DNA from: Streptomyces sp. NRRL WC-3605 | GTDB lineage: Bacteria; Actinomycetota; Actinomycetes; Streptomycetales; Streptomycetaceae | Assembly: GCF_001509795.1 (NCBI RefSeq) | Contig: NZ_LLZN01000002.1 | Coordinates: 186,001-250,000, forward strand | Length of the DNA stretch: 64,000 nucleotides | Reading direction: 5' to 3' | Shown: positions 33,147-40,778 of the stretch, piece after piece | Layout of the letters: each line of letters starts with the position of its first letter | Numbering within the stretch: position 1 is the stretch's first letter | The notes under the pieces: generated by a model | What the model was told of the DNA's origin: nothing | Database searches by the model: none | What the model saw: the letters and a program-made list of their open reading frames with translations, nothing else | Translations under genes and position numbers: made by a program

Positions 33147-33296
33147 CCCTAGGGTCTTTCGTTTGGATCAGGCCGGATCAGGGAGCGGGGTCTGGTGCCG
33201 TGCATCGCAAGGCGGAGGAGGGCGCCATGGCGGAGCCATGGCAACCGACGGTGCCAGACCCCGCGAGCCCGGCATGATCCAAACGAGAGGCCCTAG
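33147..33296. mobile_element. MITE-like nested inverted-repeat element, about 150 bp
   Basis: The ends CTAGGGTCTTTCGTTTGG-ATCA (33149-33170) and their complement at 33275-33296 match at 20 of 22 bases, each starting with CTAG. Inside, GGGGTCTGGTGCCG (33187-33200) pairs with 33249-33262 (12 of 14), and at the centre GCCATGG pairs with CCATGGC. No reading frame. The form fits a non-autonomous miniature transposable element or a structured repeated RNA hairpin. I recall similar repeats between Streptomyces genes, but cannot search. Its right CTAG supplies the TAG stop of the threonine aldolase. Confidence 0.6.
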
Positions 33297-34363
33297 CGAG
33301 CCATCTCCTCCTTGAGCGCCGCGACGAACGCGTCGACGTCGTCCTCGCGTGTGTCGAAGGAGCACATCCAGCGCACGACGCCGGCCGCCTCGTCCCAGAA
33401 GTAGAAGCGGAACTTCTTCTGCAGCCGCTCCGCCACATCGTGCGGGAGCTGCGCGAAGACGGCGTTCGCCTGCACCGGATGGAGGATCTCCACGCCGTGG
33501 ACGGCGCGTACGCCCTCCGCGAGCCGCTGGGCCATCTCGTTGGAGTGGCGGGCGTTGCGCAGCCACAGGTCCTTGGCGAGCAGAGCCTCCAACTGCACCG
33601 ACACGAACCGCATCTTGGAGGCCAGCTGCATCGACAGCTTGCGCAGATGCTTCATGTGGCGGACGGCGTCGGGATTGATGACGACGACGGCCTCACCGAA
33701 GACGGCGCCGCTCTTGGTGCCGCCGAGGGAGAGGAGGTCGACGCCGACCGCGTTGGTGAACGTCCGCATGGGCACGTCCAGCGACGCGGCGGCGTTGGCT
33801 ATCCGGGAGCCGTCCAGGTGCACCTTCATGCCGCGGGCGTGGGCGTGCTCGCAGATCGCCCGGATCTCGTCAGGCGTGTAGAGGGTGCCGAGCTCCGTGC
33901 TCTGGGTGATGGAGACGACCTGCGGCATCGCCCGGTGTTCGTCGTCCCAGCCGTACGCCTGCCGGTCGATCAGCTCGGGCGTGAGCTTGCCGTCCGGGGT
34001 GGGCACCGTGAGCAGCTTCAGTCCGCCGACCCGCTCGGGCGCCCCGCACTCGTCGACGTTGATGTGGGCGCTCTCCGCGCAGATCACCGCGCCCCAGCGG
34101 TCGGTGACCGCCTGGAGCGCGACGACGTTGGCACCGGTGCCGTTGAACACCGGGAACGCCTCCGCCGTGGCACCGAAGTGCCCGCGGACGACCTGCTGGA
34201 GGTTCTCGGTGTAGGCGTCCTCGCCGTACGCCACCTGGTGCCCGCCGTTGGCCAGGGCCAGGGCGGCGAGCACCTCGGGGTGGGCGCCGGCGTAGTTGTC
34301 GCTGGCGAAGCCGCGGACGTCCGGGTCGTGGTGACGGCGGGCGTCGGTCTTCGGAGGGTTCAC
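33293..34363 (-). CDS. Low-specificity threonine aldolase / beta-eliminating lyase family, 356 aa
   Basis: PLP enzyme that would cleave L-threonine or related beta-hydroxy amino acids to glycine and an aldehyde. Features are GFASDNYAGAHPEVLAAL, AYGEDAYTENLQ, the NGTGANVVAL loop, HLDGSRIANAA (Asp contacting PLP) and LGGTKSGAVFGEAVV with the Schiff-base lysine. GTG 34363 overlaps the SDR stop as GTGA, which decides the start over a longer frame to 34600. Last gene of a three-gene operon with DUF6421 and SDR. Its TAG stop lies in the terminal CTAG of the MITE-like element, so the element inserted at or beside the stop codon. Confidence 0.9.
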   Translation of the reverse strand: MNPPKTDARRHHDPDVRGFASDNYAGAHPEVLAALALANGGHQVAYGEDAYTENLQQVVRGHFGATAEAFPVFNGTGANVVALQAVTDRWGAVICAESAHINVDECGAPERVGGLKLLTVPTPDGKLTPELIDRQAYGWDDEHRAMPQVVSITQSTELGTLYTPDEIRAICEHAHARGMKVHLDGSRIANAAASLDVPMRTFTNAVGVDLLSLGGTKSGAVFGEAVVVINPDAVRHMKHLRKLSMQLASKMRFVSVQLEALLAKDLWLRNARHSNEMAQRLAEGVRAVHGVEILHPVQANAVFAQLPHDVAERLQKKFRFYFWDEAAGVVRWMCSFDTREDDVDAFVAALKEEMAR

Positions 34364-35163
34364 GGCTTCTCGGTCAGCCACAGGCGCTTTCCGTTCACTT
34401 CGGCGGCGGACTGGTCCCAGACGCCCACGACCGCGTCGGCCAGGTCGTGGACGTCCGTGAAGCCCGCGAACTTCGCGTTGGGGCGGTCGGCGCGCATCGC
34501 GTCGTGCACCAGCGCCTTCACCACCAGGATGGCAGCCGCCGAGGTCGGGCCCTCGGCGCCCCCCGCCTTGCGGAAGGCGTCGGCCAGCGCGAGCGTCCAC
34601 GCCTCGGCGGCGGCCTTGGCGGCGGCGTACGACGCGTTGCCCGCGGTCGGCCTGGTGGCCCCGGCCGCGCTGATCAGGACGTAGCGGCCCCGGTCGCTGC
34701 GCTGGAGCGCCTCGAAGAAGGCCAGCGACGTGTGCTGCACGGTGCGGATCAGCAGCAGCTCCAGGAAGTCCCAGTCGTCGAGGCTGGTCTTGATGAAGGT
34801 CTCGCTGCCGCGCCAGCCGCCGACGAGGTGGACCACGCCGTCGACGCGCCCGAACTCCTTCTCGGTGCGCAGCGCCCAGTCCCGCGTGGACTCCAGGTCG
34901 AGCAGGTCGACCGTCTCGCCGGTCACGGCCGCCCCGCCGGAGGCGTAGCGCGCCGCGTCCACGGCCTCGGCGAGGCGCTCCGGGTCGTTGTCCGCGCCGA
35001 CGACGGTGGCGCCCGCGTCGGCGAGCCGCCGCAGCGCCGCCCGGCCGGCGGGCCCGCCCGCTCCGGCCACCGCGATCACCGCACCGTTGAGTGCACCGTT
35101 CCCCACCATGCGCCTCGCCTCCTGGGCAGCCTGAGCCGTGTTGCCTGTGTCCTGGTCGCTCAC
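34360..35163 (-). CDS. Short-chain dehydrogenase/reductase family protein, 267 aa
   Basis: Rossmann-fold oxidoreductase with the cofactor loop AVAGAGGPAGRAAL (a variant of TGxxxGxG), VDLLDLEST, the VVHLVGG segment, catalytic-region ISAAG and SYAAAKAAAEAW (Tyr-x3-Lys). Ser precedes as LISAAGA. The GTG start at 35163 overlaps the DUF6421 stop (GTGA) and its own stop overlaps the threonine aldolase start in the same way. The three proteins are therefore made in a coupled manner and probably act in one pathway. Substrate unknown. Confidence 0.88.
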   Translation of the reverse strand: MSDQDTGNTAQAAQEARRMVGNGALNGAVIAVAGAGGPAGRAALRRLADAGATVVGADNDPERLAEAVDAARYASGGAAVTGETVDLLDLESTRDWALRTEKEFGRVDGVVHLVGGWRGSETFIKTSLDDWDFLELLLIRTVQHTSLAFFEALQRSDRGRYVLISAAGATRPTAGNASYAAAKAAAEAWTLALADAFRKAGGAEGPTSAAAILVVKALVHDAMRADRPNAKFAGFTDVHDLADAVVGVWDQSAAEVNGKRLWLTEKP

Positions 35164-36557
35164 GCGGCGATCCGCTCGGCGTCGTCCGCGGTGATGCCCC
35201 GGGTCGAGGCGATCACGTTCTTGAGCTTCTTGGACAGGGCCTCATAGAACATGCTCAGCGGAAACTCGTCCGGAAGCACGTCATCGACGAGCTTGCGCGG
35301 CGGCTGGCTCAGGTCGAGGGCGTCGGGGCCCTTGGCCCACTTGGATCCCGGGTGCGGGGCCAGGTAGGTCGAGACCAGCTCGTAGCCGGCGAACCAGTGG
35401 ACGAGCTTCGGGCGGTCGATGCCGTCGCGGTACAGCTTCTCGATCTCGGCGCACAGCTGGTTGGTGACCTGCGGGGCGCGGTCCCAGTCGATGTGCAGCT
35501 TGTTGTCGGTCCAGCGGACCACGTCGTGCTTGTGCAGGTAGGCGAAGAGCAGCTGGCCGCCGAGGCCGTCGTAGTTGCGCACGCGCTCACCGGTGACCGG
35601 GAAGCGGAACATGCGGTCGAACAGCACGGCGTACTGCACGTCACGGGCCTGCGGGACGCCGTCCGCCTGGAGCTTGACGGCCTCCTTGAAGGCGGTCAGG
35701 TCGCAGCGCAGCTCCTCCAGGCCGTACATCCAGAACGGCTGGCGCTGCTTGATCATGAACGGGTCGAACGGCAGGTCGCCGTGGCTGTGGGTGCGGTCGT
35801 GGACCATGTCCCACAGGACGAACGCCTCTTCGCAGCGCTTCTGGTCGTGGACCATCGCGGCGATGTCCTCGGGCAGCTCCAGGCCCAGGATGTCCACGGC
35901 GGCGTCGGTGACGCGGCGGAAGCGGGCGGCCTCGCGGTCGCAGAAGATGCCGCCCCAGGTGAAGCGCTCGGGCGCCTCGCGCACGGCGATCGTCTCCGGG
36001 AAGAGGACCGCGGAGTTGGTGTCGTAGCCCGCGGTGAAGTCCTCGAACTTGATGCCGCAGAACAGCGGGTTGTCGTAGCGGGTGCGCTCCAGCTCGGCCA
36101 GCCAGTCCGGCCAGACCATGCGCAGGACGACCGCCTCGAGGTTGCGGTCGGGGTTGCCGTTCTGCGTGTACATGGGGAAGACGACCAGGTGCTGGAGGCC
36201 GTCCGCGCGGCTCGCGGCGGGCTGGAAGGCCAGCAGCGAGTCGAGGAAGTCCGGTATCCCGAAGCCGTCCTCGGCCCAGCGGGTCAGGTCCTTCACCAGG
36301 GCCTGGTGATAGGCGCCGTCGTGCGGCAGGAGCGGGGAGAGCTCCTCGACGGCCTCGACGACACGCCGTACGGCTGCCTCGGCGTCACCGCGTCCGGGCG
36401 CGCCCTCGGCCGAGAAGTCGATCGACCCGTCCTTGGACTGCCATGGCCGGATCCGCTCCACGGCATCCTTGAGCACCGGCCATGCCGGGTGCTCCACCAC
36501 CCTGGTCACGGGAGGAATCTGGTCCCCCGAAGCCGCCTGCACAAGAATTTCCGTCAT
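35160..36557 (-). CDS. DUF6421 family protein, 465 aa, function unknown
   Basis: Large cytoplasmic protein of a family found mostly in Streptomyces (I recognise it as DUF6421; function not established). It has no signal peptide or membrane helix. A striking segment in the middle, EEAFVLWDMVHDRTHSHGDLPFDPF, clusters His and Asp in a way that could bind a metal, and further His/Asp occur in YLHKHDVVRWTDNKLHIDWD. GGAGG precedes ATG 36557. It is the first gene of the operon with SDR and threonine aldolase, transcribed from a promoter with a dyad at 36576-36612. A catalytic role acting before or with those enzymes is an inference. Confidence 0.82.
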   Translation of the reverse strand: MTEILVQAASGDQIPPVTRVVEHPAWPVLKDAVERIRPWQSKDGSIDFSAEGAPGRGDAEAAVRRVVEAVEELSPLLPHDGAYHQALVKDLTRWAEDGFGIPDFLDSLLAFQPAASRADGLQHLVVFPMYTQNGNPDRNLEAVVLRMVWPDWLAELERTRYDNPLFCGIKFEDFTAGYDTNSAVLFPETIAVREAPERFTWGGIFCDREAARFRRVTDAAVDILGLELPEDIAAMVHDQKRCEEAFVLWDMVHDRTHSHGDLPFDPFMIKQRQPFWMYGLEELRCDLTAFKEAVKLQADGVPQARDVQYAVLFDRMFRFPVTGERVRNYDGLGGQLLFAYLHKHDVVRWTDNKLHIDWDRAPQVTNQLCAEIEKLYRDGIDRPKLVHWFAGYELVSTYLAPHPGSKWAKGPDALDLSQPPRKLVDDVLPDEFPLSMFYEALSKKLKNVIASTRGITADDAERIAA

Positions 36558-36575
36558 GTCCCATCCTCCACGGGA

Positions 36576-36622
36576 GAACCTCGCGTAAAGAGACCGTATA
36601 CATACGAGGTTCCTCCCAGCAA
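36576..36622 (-). promoter_or_regulatory. Promoter and dyad of the DUF6421 operon
   Basis: On the minus strand TTGCTG (36617-36622) and TATACG (36595-36600) are 16 bases apart. GAACCTCG (36576-36583) and CGAGGTTC (36605-36612) are perfect complements, one arm in the promoter spacer and the other downstream of the -10, so a bound protein would loop or mask the promoter. Confidence 0.5.
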
Positions 36623-36946
36623 GGGAGGGCTCGGGAAATTATCCTGCGCACCCCCAAGGCCACCGCACTTTTTCCTGCCGAACGCCGGGAGCGCGATTCA
36701 GACGCCGTCGAGTGGGCATATGCACCTCCTACCCAGGGAGCCCCGGTCAATCCCCACGAGACTCGCCCACCCCAGGGTGACCGCCCGGAGCCGCGTGTGC
36801 CAGCCGTGCCATGTCACGCAGCGCGAACCCCGCGCACATGTGGGGTTCATCACGCGCAGCGCCCATTAGGCTGCGGGCTGCCACGCGAACAGTGCCCTCC
36901 GGTTCGCCTGCGTGCCGAGCCGCCGTCGACGGAAGCGAGTTGAGTC
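36623..36946. other. Intergenic spacer, DUF6421 operon / GDPD
   Basis: About 390 bases separate the two divergent genes (36558-36946). Beyond the promoter and dyad near the DUF6421 start I see no coding frame, hairpin or repeat. ATTAGGCTG near 36867 could be a -10 element for the GDPD gene; GGAAGCGAG just before its TTG is the ribosome site. Confidence 0.5.
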
Positions 36947-37630
36947 TTGAACTTCCTTACCATCGGTCACCGCGGAGTCATGGGTCTCGAACCCGAGAAC
37001 ACCCTCCGTTCCTTCGTCGCCGCCCAGCAGGCCGGCCTCGACGTCATCGAACTCGACCTCCACCTGAGCAAGGACGGCGCCCTCGTCGTCATGCACGACA
37101 CCGACGTGGACCGCACGACCGACGGAACCGGCGCCATCGCCGACAAGACCCTCGCCGAGCTGCGGACCCTGGACGCGGGCCGCGGGGAGCGCGTACCGGT
37201 GTTCGAAGAGGTGCTGGACGCGGTGCCGACGCCGCTGCAGGCCGAGATCAAGGACGTCGCCGCCGCCCGGGCGCTCGCCGAGGTGATCACGCGGCGCGAC
37301 CTCGTCTCCCGTGTCGAGGTGTCCTCGTTCCACGACGACGCCGTCGCGGAGATCGCGCGCCTGGTGCCCGGTGTGCGCACCGCGCTGATCGCCAGCCGCT
37401 ACGGCACCGACGTCGTGGACCGCGCCGTGGCCGCGGGTGCGGCGACGGTCTGCCTGAACATCCGCCGCCTCACCCTCGAGGTGGTCGAGCACGCCCGCAA
37501 GGCCGACCTCAGGATCATCGGCTGGGTGGTCAACACGCAGGACCATCTGCGGCTGGTCCGGGCCCTGGAGCTGGACGGCGCGACCACCGACTACCCGGAG
37601 ATCAAGCGCACCGGCCGCTTCACCGCGTAG
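36947..37630 (+). CDS. Glycerophosphodiester phosphodiesterase family protein, 227 aa
   Basis: Cytoplasmic GDPD-type hydrolase (no signal peptide) that would release glycerol-3-phosphate from glycerophosphodiesters. Core motifs: TIGHRGVMGLEPENT (catalytic His and metal Glu), VIELDLHLSKDGALVVMHD (ELD metal ligands, second catalytic His), PLQAEIKD and the C-terminal GWVVNT...GATTDYPE. The start is a TTG at 36947 that places MNFLTIGHRG at the beginning, with GGAAG about 11 bases upstream. It ends close to the convergent GNAT gene. Confidence 0.93.
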   Translation: MNFLTIGHRGVMGLEPENTLRSFVAAQQAGLDVIELDLHLSKDGALVVMHDTDVDRTTDGTGAIADKTLAELRTLDAGRGERVPVFEEVLDAVPTPLQAEIKDVAAARALAEVITRRDLVSRVEVSSFHDDAVAEIARLVPGVRTALIASRYGTDVVDRAVAAGAATVCLNIRRLTLEVVEHARKADLRIIGWVVNTQDHLRLVRALELDGATTDYPEIKRTGRFTA

Positions 37631-37654
37631 CCGGTCCCGCGGAGCGCGTGCCGC

Positions 37655-38206
37655 TCAGCCGAGCTCCTTGACCAGCAGCTCGAACTGGAGGTCGTCGCGC
37701 TGCGGGATGCCGAAGCGCTCGTCGCCGTACGGGAACGGCGTCATCCGGCCCGTACGGCGGTAGCCGCGCCGCTCGTACCAGGCGATCAGCTCGTCGCGCA
37801 CCGAGATCACCGTCATGTGCATCTCGGTCACGCCCCAGGTCAGCCGGGCCTGCCGCTCCGCCTCCGCGATGATCACCTTGCCGAGGCCGGCGCCCTGGAG
37901 TGCCGGGCTCACCGCGAACATCCCGAAGTAGGCGTAGGTCCCGCGGTGCTCCAGGTGGCAGCAGGCCATCACGCCGCCGTCGCGCTCGACGGTGAGCAGC
38001 CGGCTGTCGGGCGACTTGATCACCTCCAGCACACCCTCGGGGTCGGTGCGCTGCCCTTCGAGGATGTCGGCCTCGGTCGTCCAGCCGGCGCGGCTGGAGT
38101 CCCCCCGGTAGGCGGACTCGATCAGCGCGACCAGCGTGTCCACGTCGGCGTCGGTGGCGTCGCGGAAGACGAGTCCGGCACGGGCGTCGGGCGCGGCGGT
38201 GTCCAT
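37655..38206 (-). CDS. GNAT-family N-acetyltransferase, 183 aa
   Basis: Acetyl-CoA-dependent acetyltransferase. Motif A is FAVSPALQGAGLGKVIIAEAERQA, with the pyrophosphate-binding Q/GxGxG/A pattern, and the C-terminal AWYERRGYRRTGR is motif B. The substrate is unknown. It is divergent from the VOC gene and convergent with the GDPD gene. ATG 38206 gives the full N-terminal strand. Confidence 0.9.
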   Translation of the reverse strand: MDTAAPDARAGLVFRDATDADVDTLVALIESAYRGDSSRAGWTTEADILEGQRTDPEGVLEVIKSPDSRLLTVERDGGVMACCHLEHRGTYAYFGMFAVSPALQGAGLGKVIIAEAERQARLTWGVTEMHMTVISVRDELIAWYERRGYRRTGRMTPFPYGDERFGIPQRDDLQFELLVKELG

Positions 38207-38263
38207 GGTGCGTTCTCCCCCATCTCGGGCGCGGCTCGGGCATCGCAGAGCCTAACCCGCCGT

Positions 38264-38269
38264 TAGTGT
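38264..38269 (+). promoter_or_regulatory. -10 element of a leaderless VOC gene
   Basis: TAGTGT at 38264-38269 is eight bases before the ATG at 38278. There is no Shine-Dalgarno sequence, so transcription probably starts at the start codon. Confidence 0.4.
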
Positions 38270-38277
38270 GCGGCCGC

Positions 38278-38670
38278 ATGGTGCATGTACTGAGCGGCAG
38301 GACACTCATCCACCCCACCGACCCCGAGCGGTCCCGGGCCTTCTACGGCGAGCAGTTGGGGCTCGCCGTGTACCGCGAGTTCGGGACGGGTGCCGAGCGC
38401 GGCACCGTCTACTTCCTGGGCGGGGGCTTCCTGGAGGTCTCCGGGCGCTCCGAGACGCCGCCCTCGCCAGCCGTGCGGCTGTGGATGCAGGTCGCGGACG
38501 TGGCGGCCGCGCACGAGGAGCTGGCGGCGAAGGGCGTCGCGATCGTCCGGCCGCCCCGGCAGGAGCCGTGGGGGCTGATCGAGATGTGGATCGCCGACCC
38601 GGACGGCCTGCCGATCGTGCTGGTCGAGGTGCCGGTGGAGCATCCGCTGCGGTACCGCCCCGGCATCTGA
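38278..38670 (+). CDS. VOC (glyoxalase/bleomycin-resistance) family protein, 130 aa
   Basis: Single-module VOC protein with paired beta-alpha-beta units: RTLIHPTDPERSRAFYGEQLGLAVYREFG and the second half VRLWMQVADVAAAHEELAAKGVAIVRPPRQEPWGLIEMWIADPDGLPIVLVE. A metal site is suggested by His16 and the late Glu residues. Substrate unknown; members include glyoxalases, dioxygenases and antibiotic-binding proteins. ATG 38278 gives normal length and probably a leaderless transcript. Its end is six bases from the convergent MarR gene. Confidence 0.87.
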   Translation: MVHVLSGRTLIHPTDPERSRAFYGEQLGLAVYREFGTGAERGTVYFLGGGFLEVSGRSETPPSPAVRLWMQVADVAAAHEELAAKGVAIVRPPRQEPWGLIEMWIADPDGLPIVLVEVPVEHPLRYRPGI

Positions 38671-38676
38671 CGCCGG

Positions 38677-39213
38677 TCAGGCCCGCAGGCCGCCGAGGCG
38701 GCCCTCCAGACGGATGAGCAGGTCACCGAGGAGGGACGCCAGCTCCTGCCGGCCGTCGGTGTCGAGGTCAGCCAGGACGGACGTCTCGTAGGCGAGCTGT
38801 TCGGGCAGGATGCCGTCGACGAGGTCCCGGCCGGCGTCGGTGAGGCGGACGTGGGCGACCCGGCGGTCGCGGGTGTCGCCGCGCCGTTCGACCAGTCCGC
38901 GCTCGGTGAGCGCCTTGAGGCGCTTGGTGACGGCGGCCCCGGAGGAGAAGGTCTCGCGGGCGACCTCGCTGGGGGTGAGTTCGTGGCCGGTGCGCCGCAG
39001 CGCGCCCAGCAGGTCGAACTCGGCCCGGCTCAGACCGGCCCGGCGCAGCGGCGCGTCCTCGGCCTGCTGGAGCAGGGCGGAACAGCGGTTGATCCGGCCG
39101 ATGATCTCCATGGGGGCGGTGTCGAGACCCGGGTGCACGGTCCGCCACTGGCGGACCACGGCGGCCACCGTGTCCTGTCGCGTCCCGGTCGGCCCGCCGT
39201 TCGTCGCCGTCAT
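38677..39213 (-). CDS. MarR-family transcriptional regulator, 178 aa
   Basis: Winged-helix regulator: LSRAEFDLLGALRRTGHELTPSEVARETFSSGAAVTKRLKALTERGLVERRGDTRDRRVAHVRLTDAGRDLV is the MarR DNA-binding core (read in pieces), including the DxRxxxxxLT wing. ATG 39213 overlaps the stop of the upstream FUSC gene as ATGA, so the two are cotranscribed and translationally coupled. The likely operator TTTAC-TG-GTAAA lies inside the promoter of that operon, giving a simple autorepressed efflux unit. Confidence 0.92.
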   Translation of the reverse strand: MTATNGGPTGTRQDTVAAVVRQWRTVHPGLDTAPMEIIGRINRCSALLQQAEDAPLRRAGLSRAEFDLLGALRRTGHELTPSEVARETFSSGAAVTKRLKALTERGLVERRGDTRDRRVAHVRLTDAGRDLVDGILPEQLAYETSVLADLDTDGRQELASLLGDLLIRLEGRLGGLRA

Positions 39214-40634
39214 GGCCGTACGCCCTCCGTCGTGTCGCTGTGCGTGCGCTGGTCCTGGTGCGGGTCCTCGCGGTGTCCCGTCCCGGCGAGCGTACGGGGT
39301 GCCTCGCGCGCGCCCCGCACGACCCGCTCGCCGGCGCGGTCCGGGACGGCCAGGGCGGCGAGGAGTCCGACGAGCGCGCCGACGAGCGTGTCGAGCACCC
39401 GCTCGCCGATCAGGCGTCCCGGGTCCTGGAGTCCGGCGAACTCGGTGATGAGCAGGGCCATCGGCGTCACACAGACACTGCCGAGCCAGTAGTTGCGGCC
39501 GATCAGGGCCTCGGCGCCGAAGTTCAGGGCGACACAGCACAGGACGAGCGCGAGGCCGCCGGTGTGCGCGAGCGGGACGAGGGCGGCGAAGAGGAGGACG
39601 CCGAGGAGGTTGCCGACGACGCGCTGGACGCCCCGGCCCCAGGTGAGCGTGAGGCTGGCCTGGTAGAGCGAGGCCGCGGTGACCAGTGCCCAGTACGGGC
39701 GGCCGACCCCCAGGGCGAGGGAGGCGTACCCGGCGAACGCGCAGCCCAGGGCGGTGCGTACGCCGATCCGGCCGAGCGGGCGGACCCGGGCCCACAGCGG
39801 GTCCCGCACGACGGGTTCGCCCCGGAGGAGCGTGCGGTCGTCGACCAGCGGCACGGCCCGGGTGCCGCGCACCTGGCGGGCCCAGTCGCGCAGCAGGTCC
39901 GGGTCGGCGTCGGCGGGGGCCGCGAGGGCGATCTCGGCGCGGTCCACGAGGCGGCTCAGGGCACGCCGGGCGTCGGTGACACGACCCGTGCCGGCCAGGG
40001 CGTGCCGGGCGGCGGTCAGGGCGGTCCTGGCGTGGGCCCGGTCGTGGTCGTCACGGGACTCCGCGTACGTGGCGGCCGCCCGCAGCGCCGCCGCCGCGGC
40101 CCGGCGTTCCGGACCGTGCGGACGGAACAGGCCGGGGGCCATGCCGACCAGCCAGGACCAGGCGCCGGCCGCGGCCCCCAGGGCGAGGTGCCCGGGGATC
40201 TCGCCCAGGGTCTGCGGCACGAACAGGGCGGCGGAGCTGACGAAGGTGAGGATGACGTGGCCGGGCGGGCCGATCCTGGTCGCGTCGCACAGCACCTTCT
40301 GGACCGCGGCCAGCGCCGCACCGACGGCGACGAGCACGACGGCGCTGCCGGTCAGCGAGGACGCGACCAGGGCGGCGGCGAGGCCGGAGAGCATGCCGAG
40401 CAGCACCCATGCCAGGGCGCGGGCCCGGGCGGCGTAGGGGCGGTTGTGGGCGTAGAGCGCGCACAGGGATCCGGCCATCGTGTACACCGCCAGGTCGAGC
40501 CGGTCCAGCGCCACCAGGGTGAGGTTGGGCGGGGCGACGGCGGCGACCACGCTCAGGGCGGGCTTGAACCAGATCTCGGGGGGCCGGCCGAGACGCAGCG
40601 CTTCGGCGACCGAAAGCGGAATTCGACTACTCAC
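39210..40634 (-). CDS. FUSC-family (aromatic-acid exporter-like) membrane protein, 474 aa
   Basis: Two blocks of about five to six hydrophobic helices (residues 25-165 and 300-430) separated by a soluble region rich in Ala/Arg (RAAAAALRAAATYAESRDDHDRA). The second block carries the FUSC signature GRPYWALVTAASLYQASLTLTWGRGVQRVVGNLLGVL. E. coli relatives (AaeB, YccS) are linked to efflux of aromatic acids or envelope homeostasis. GTG 40634 directly follows a -10 box, so the message is probably leaderless. Operon with the MarR gene. Confidence 0.9.
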   Translation of the reverse strand: MSSRIPLSVAEALRLGRPPEIWFKPALSVVAAVAPPNLTLVALDRLDLAVYTMAGSLCALYAHNRPYAARARALAWVLLGMLSGLAAALVASSLTGSAVVLVAVGAALAAVQKVLCDATRIGPPGHVILTFVSSAALFVPQTLGEIPGHLALGAAAGAWSWLVGMAPGLFRPHGPERRAAAAALRAAATYAESRDDHDRAHARTALTAARHALAGTGRVTDARRALSRLVDRAEIALAAPADADPDLLRDWARQVRGTRAVPLVDDRTLLRGEPVVRDPLWARVRPLGRIGVRTALGCAFAGYASLALGVGRPYWALVTAASLYQASLTLTWGRGVQRVVGNLLGVLLFAALVPLAHTGGLALVLCCVALNFGAEALIGRNYWLGSVCVTPMALLITEFAGLQDPGRLIGERVLDTLVGALVGLLAALAVPDRAGERVVRGAREAPRTLAGTGHREDPHQDQRTHSDTTEGVRP

Positions 40635-40640
40635 TTCATC

Positions 40641-40670
40641 ACTTTAGCGAGTGTTTTACTGGTAAATCAA
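40641..40670 (-). promoter_or_regulatory. Leaderless promoter of FUSC-marR with MarR operator inside
   Basis: Minus strand: TTGATT (40665-40670), 18 bases, TAAAGT (40641-40646), then GTG start six bases on. The perfect dyad TTTAC-TG-GTAAA at 40655-40666 occupies the spacer, ideally placed for repression by the cotranscribed MarR protein. Confidence 0.6.
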
Positions 40671-40778
40671 GTAGGGGTGCTCCGCCGAACGCTCCCCGTG
40701 TACACCTCTGCGCCCGCGTGGCCGCCGTCCCGCCCGGGCATCGACGCACTGTCCGGACCGTCGAGCGGGGAGGTGCGC

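Noticed and set aside
34364..34600. N-terminal extension of the threonine aldolase
   Set aside because: The frame is open to 34600 but the sequence belongs to the SDR gene in another frame; the GTGA overlap gives the natural start at 34363.
39240..40778. N-terminal part of a 693-codon plus-strand frame ending at 41321
   Set aside because: This part is antisense to the FUSC gene. Only the last 180 codons (from GTG 40779 with its ribosome site) form a real gene, the DUF5134 protein.
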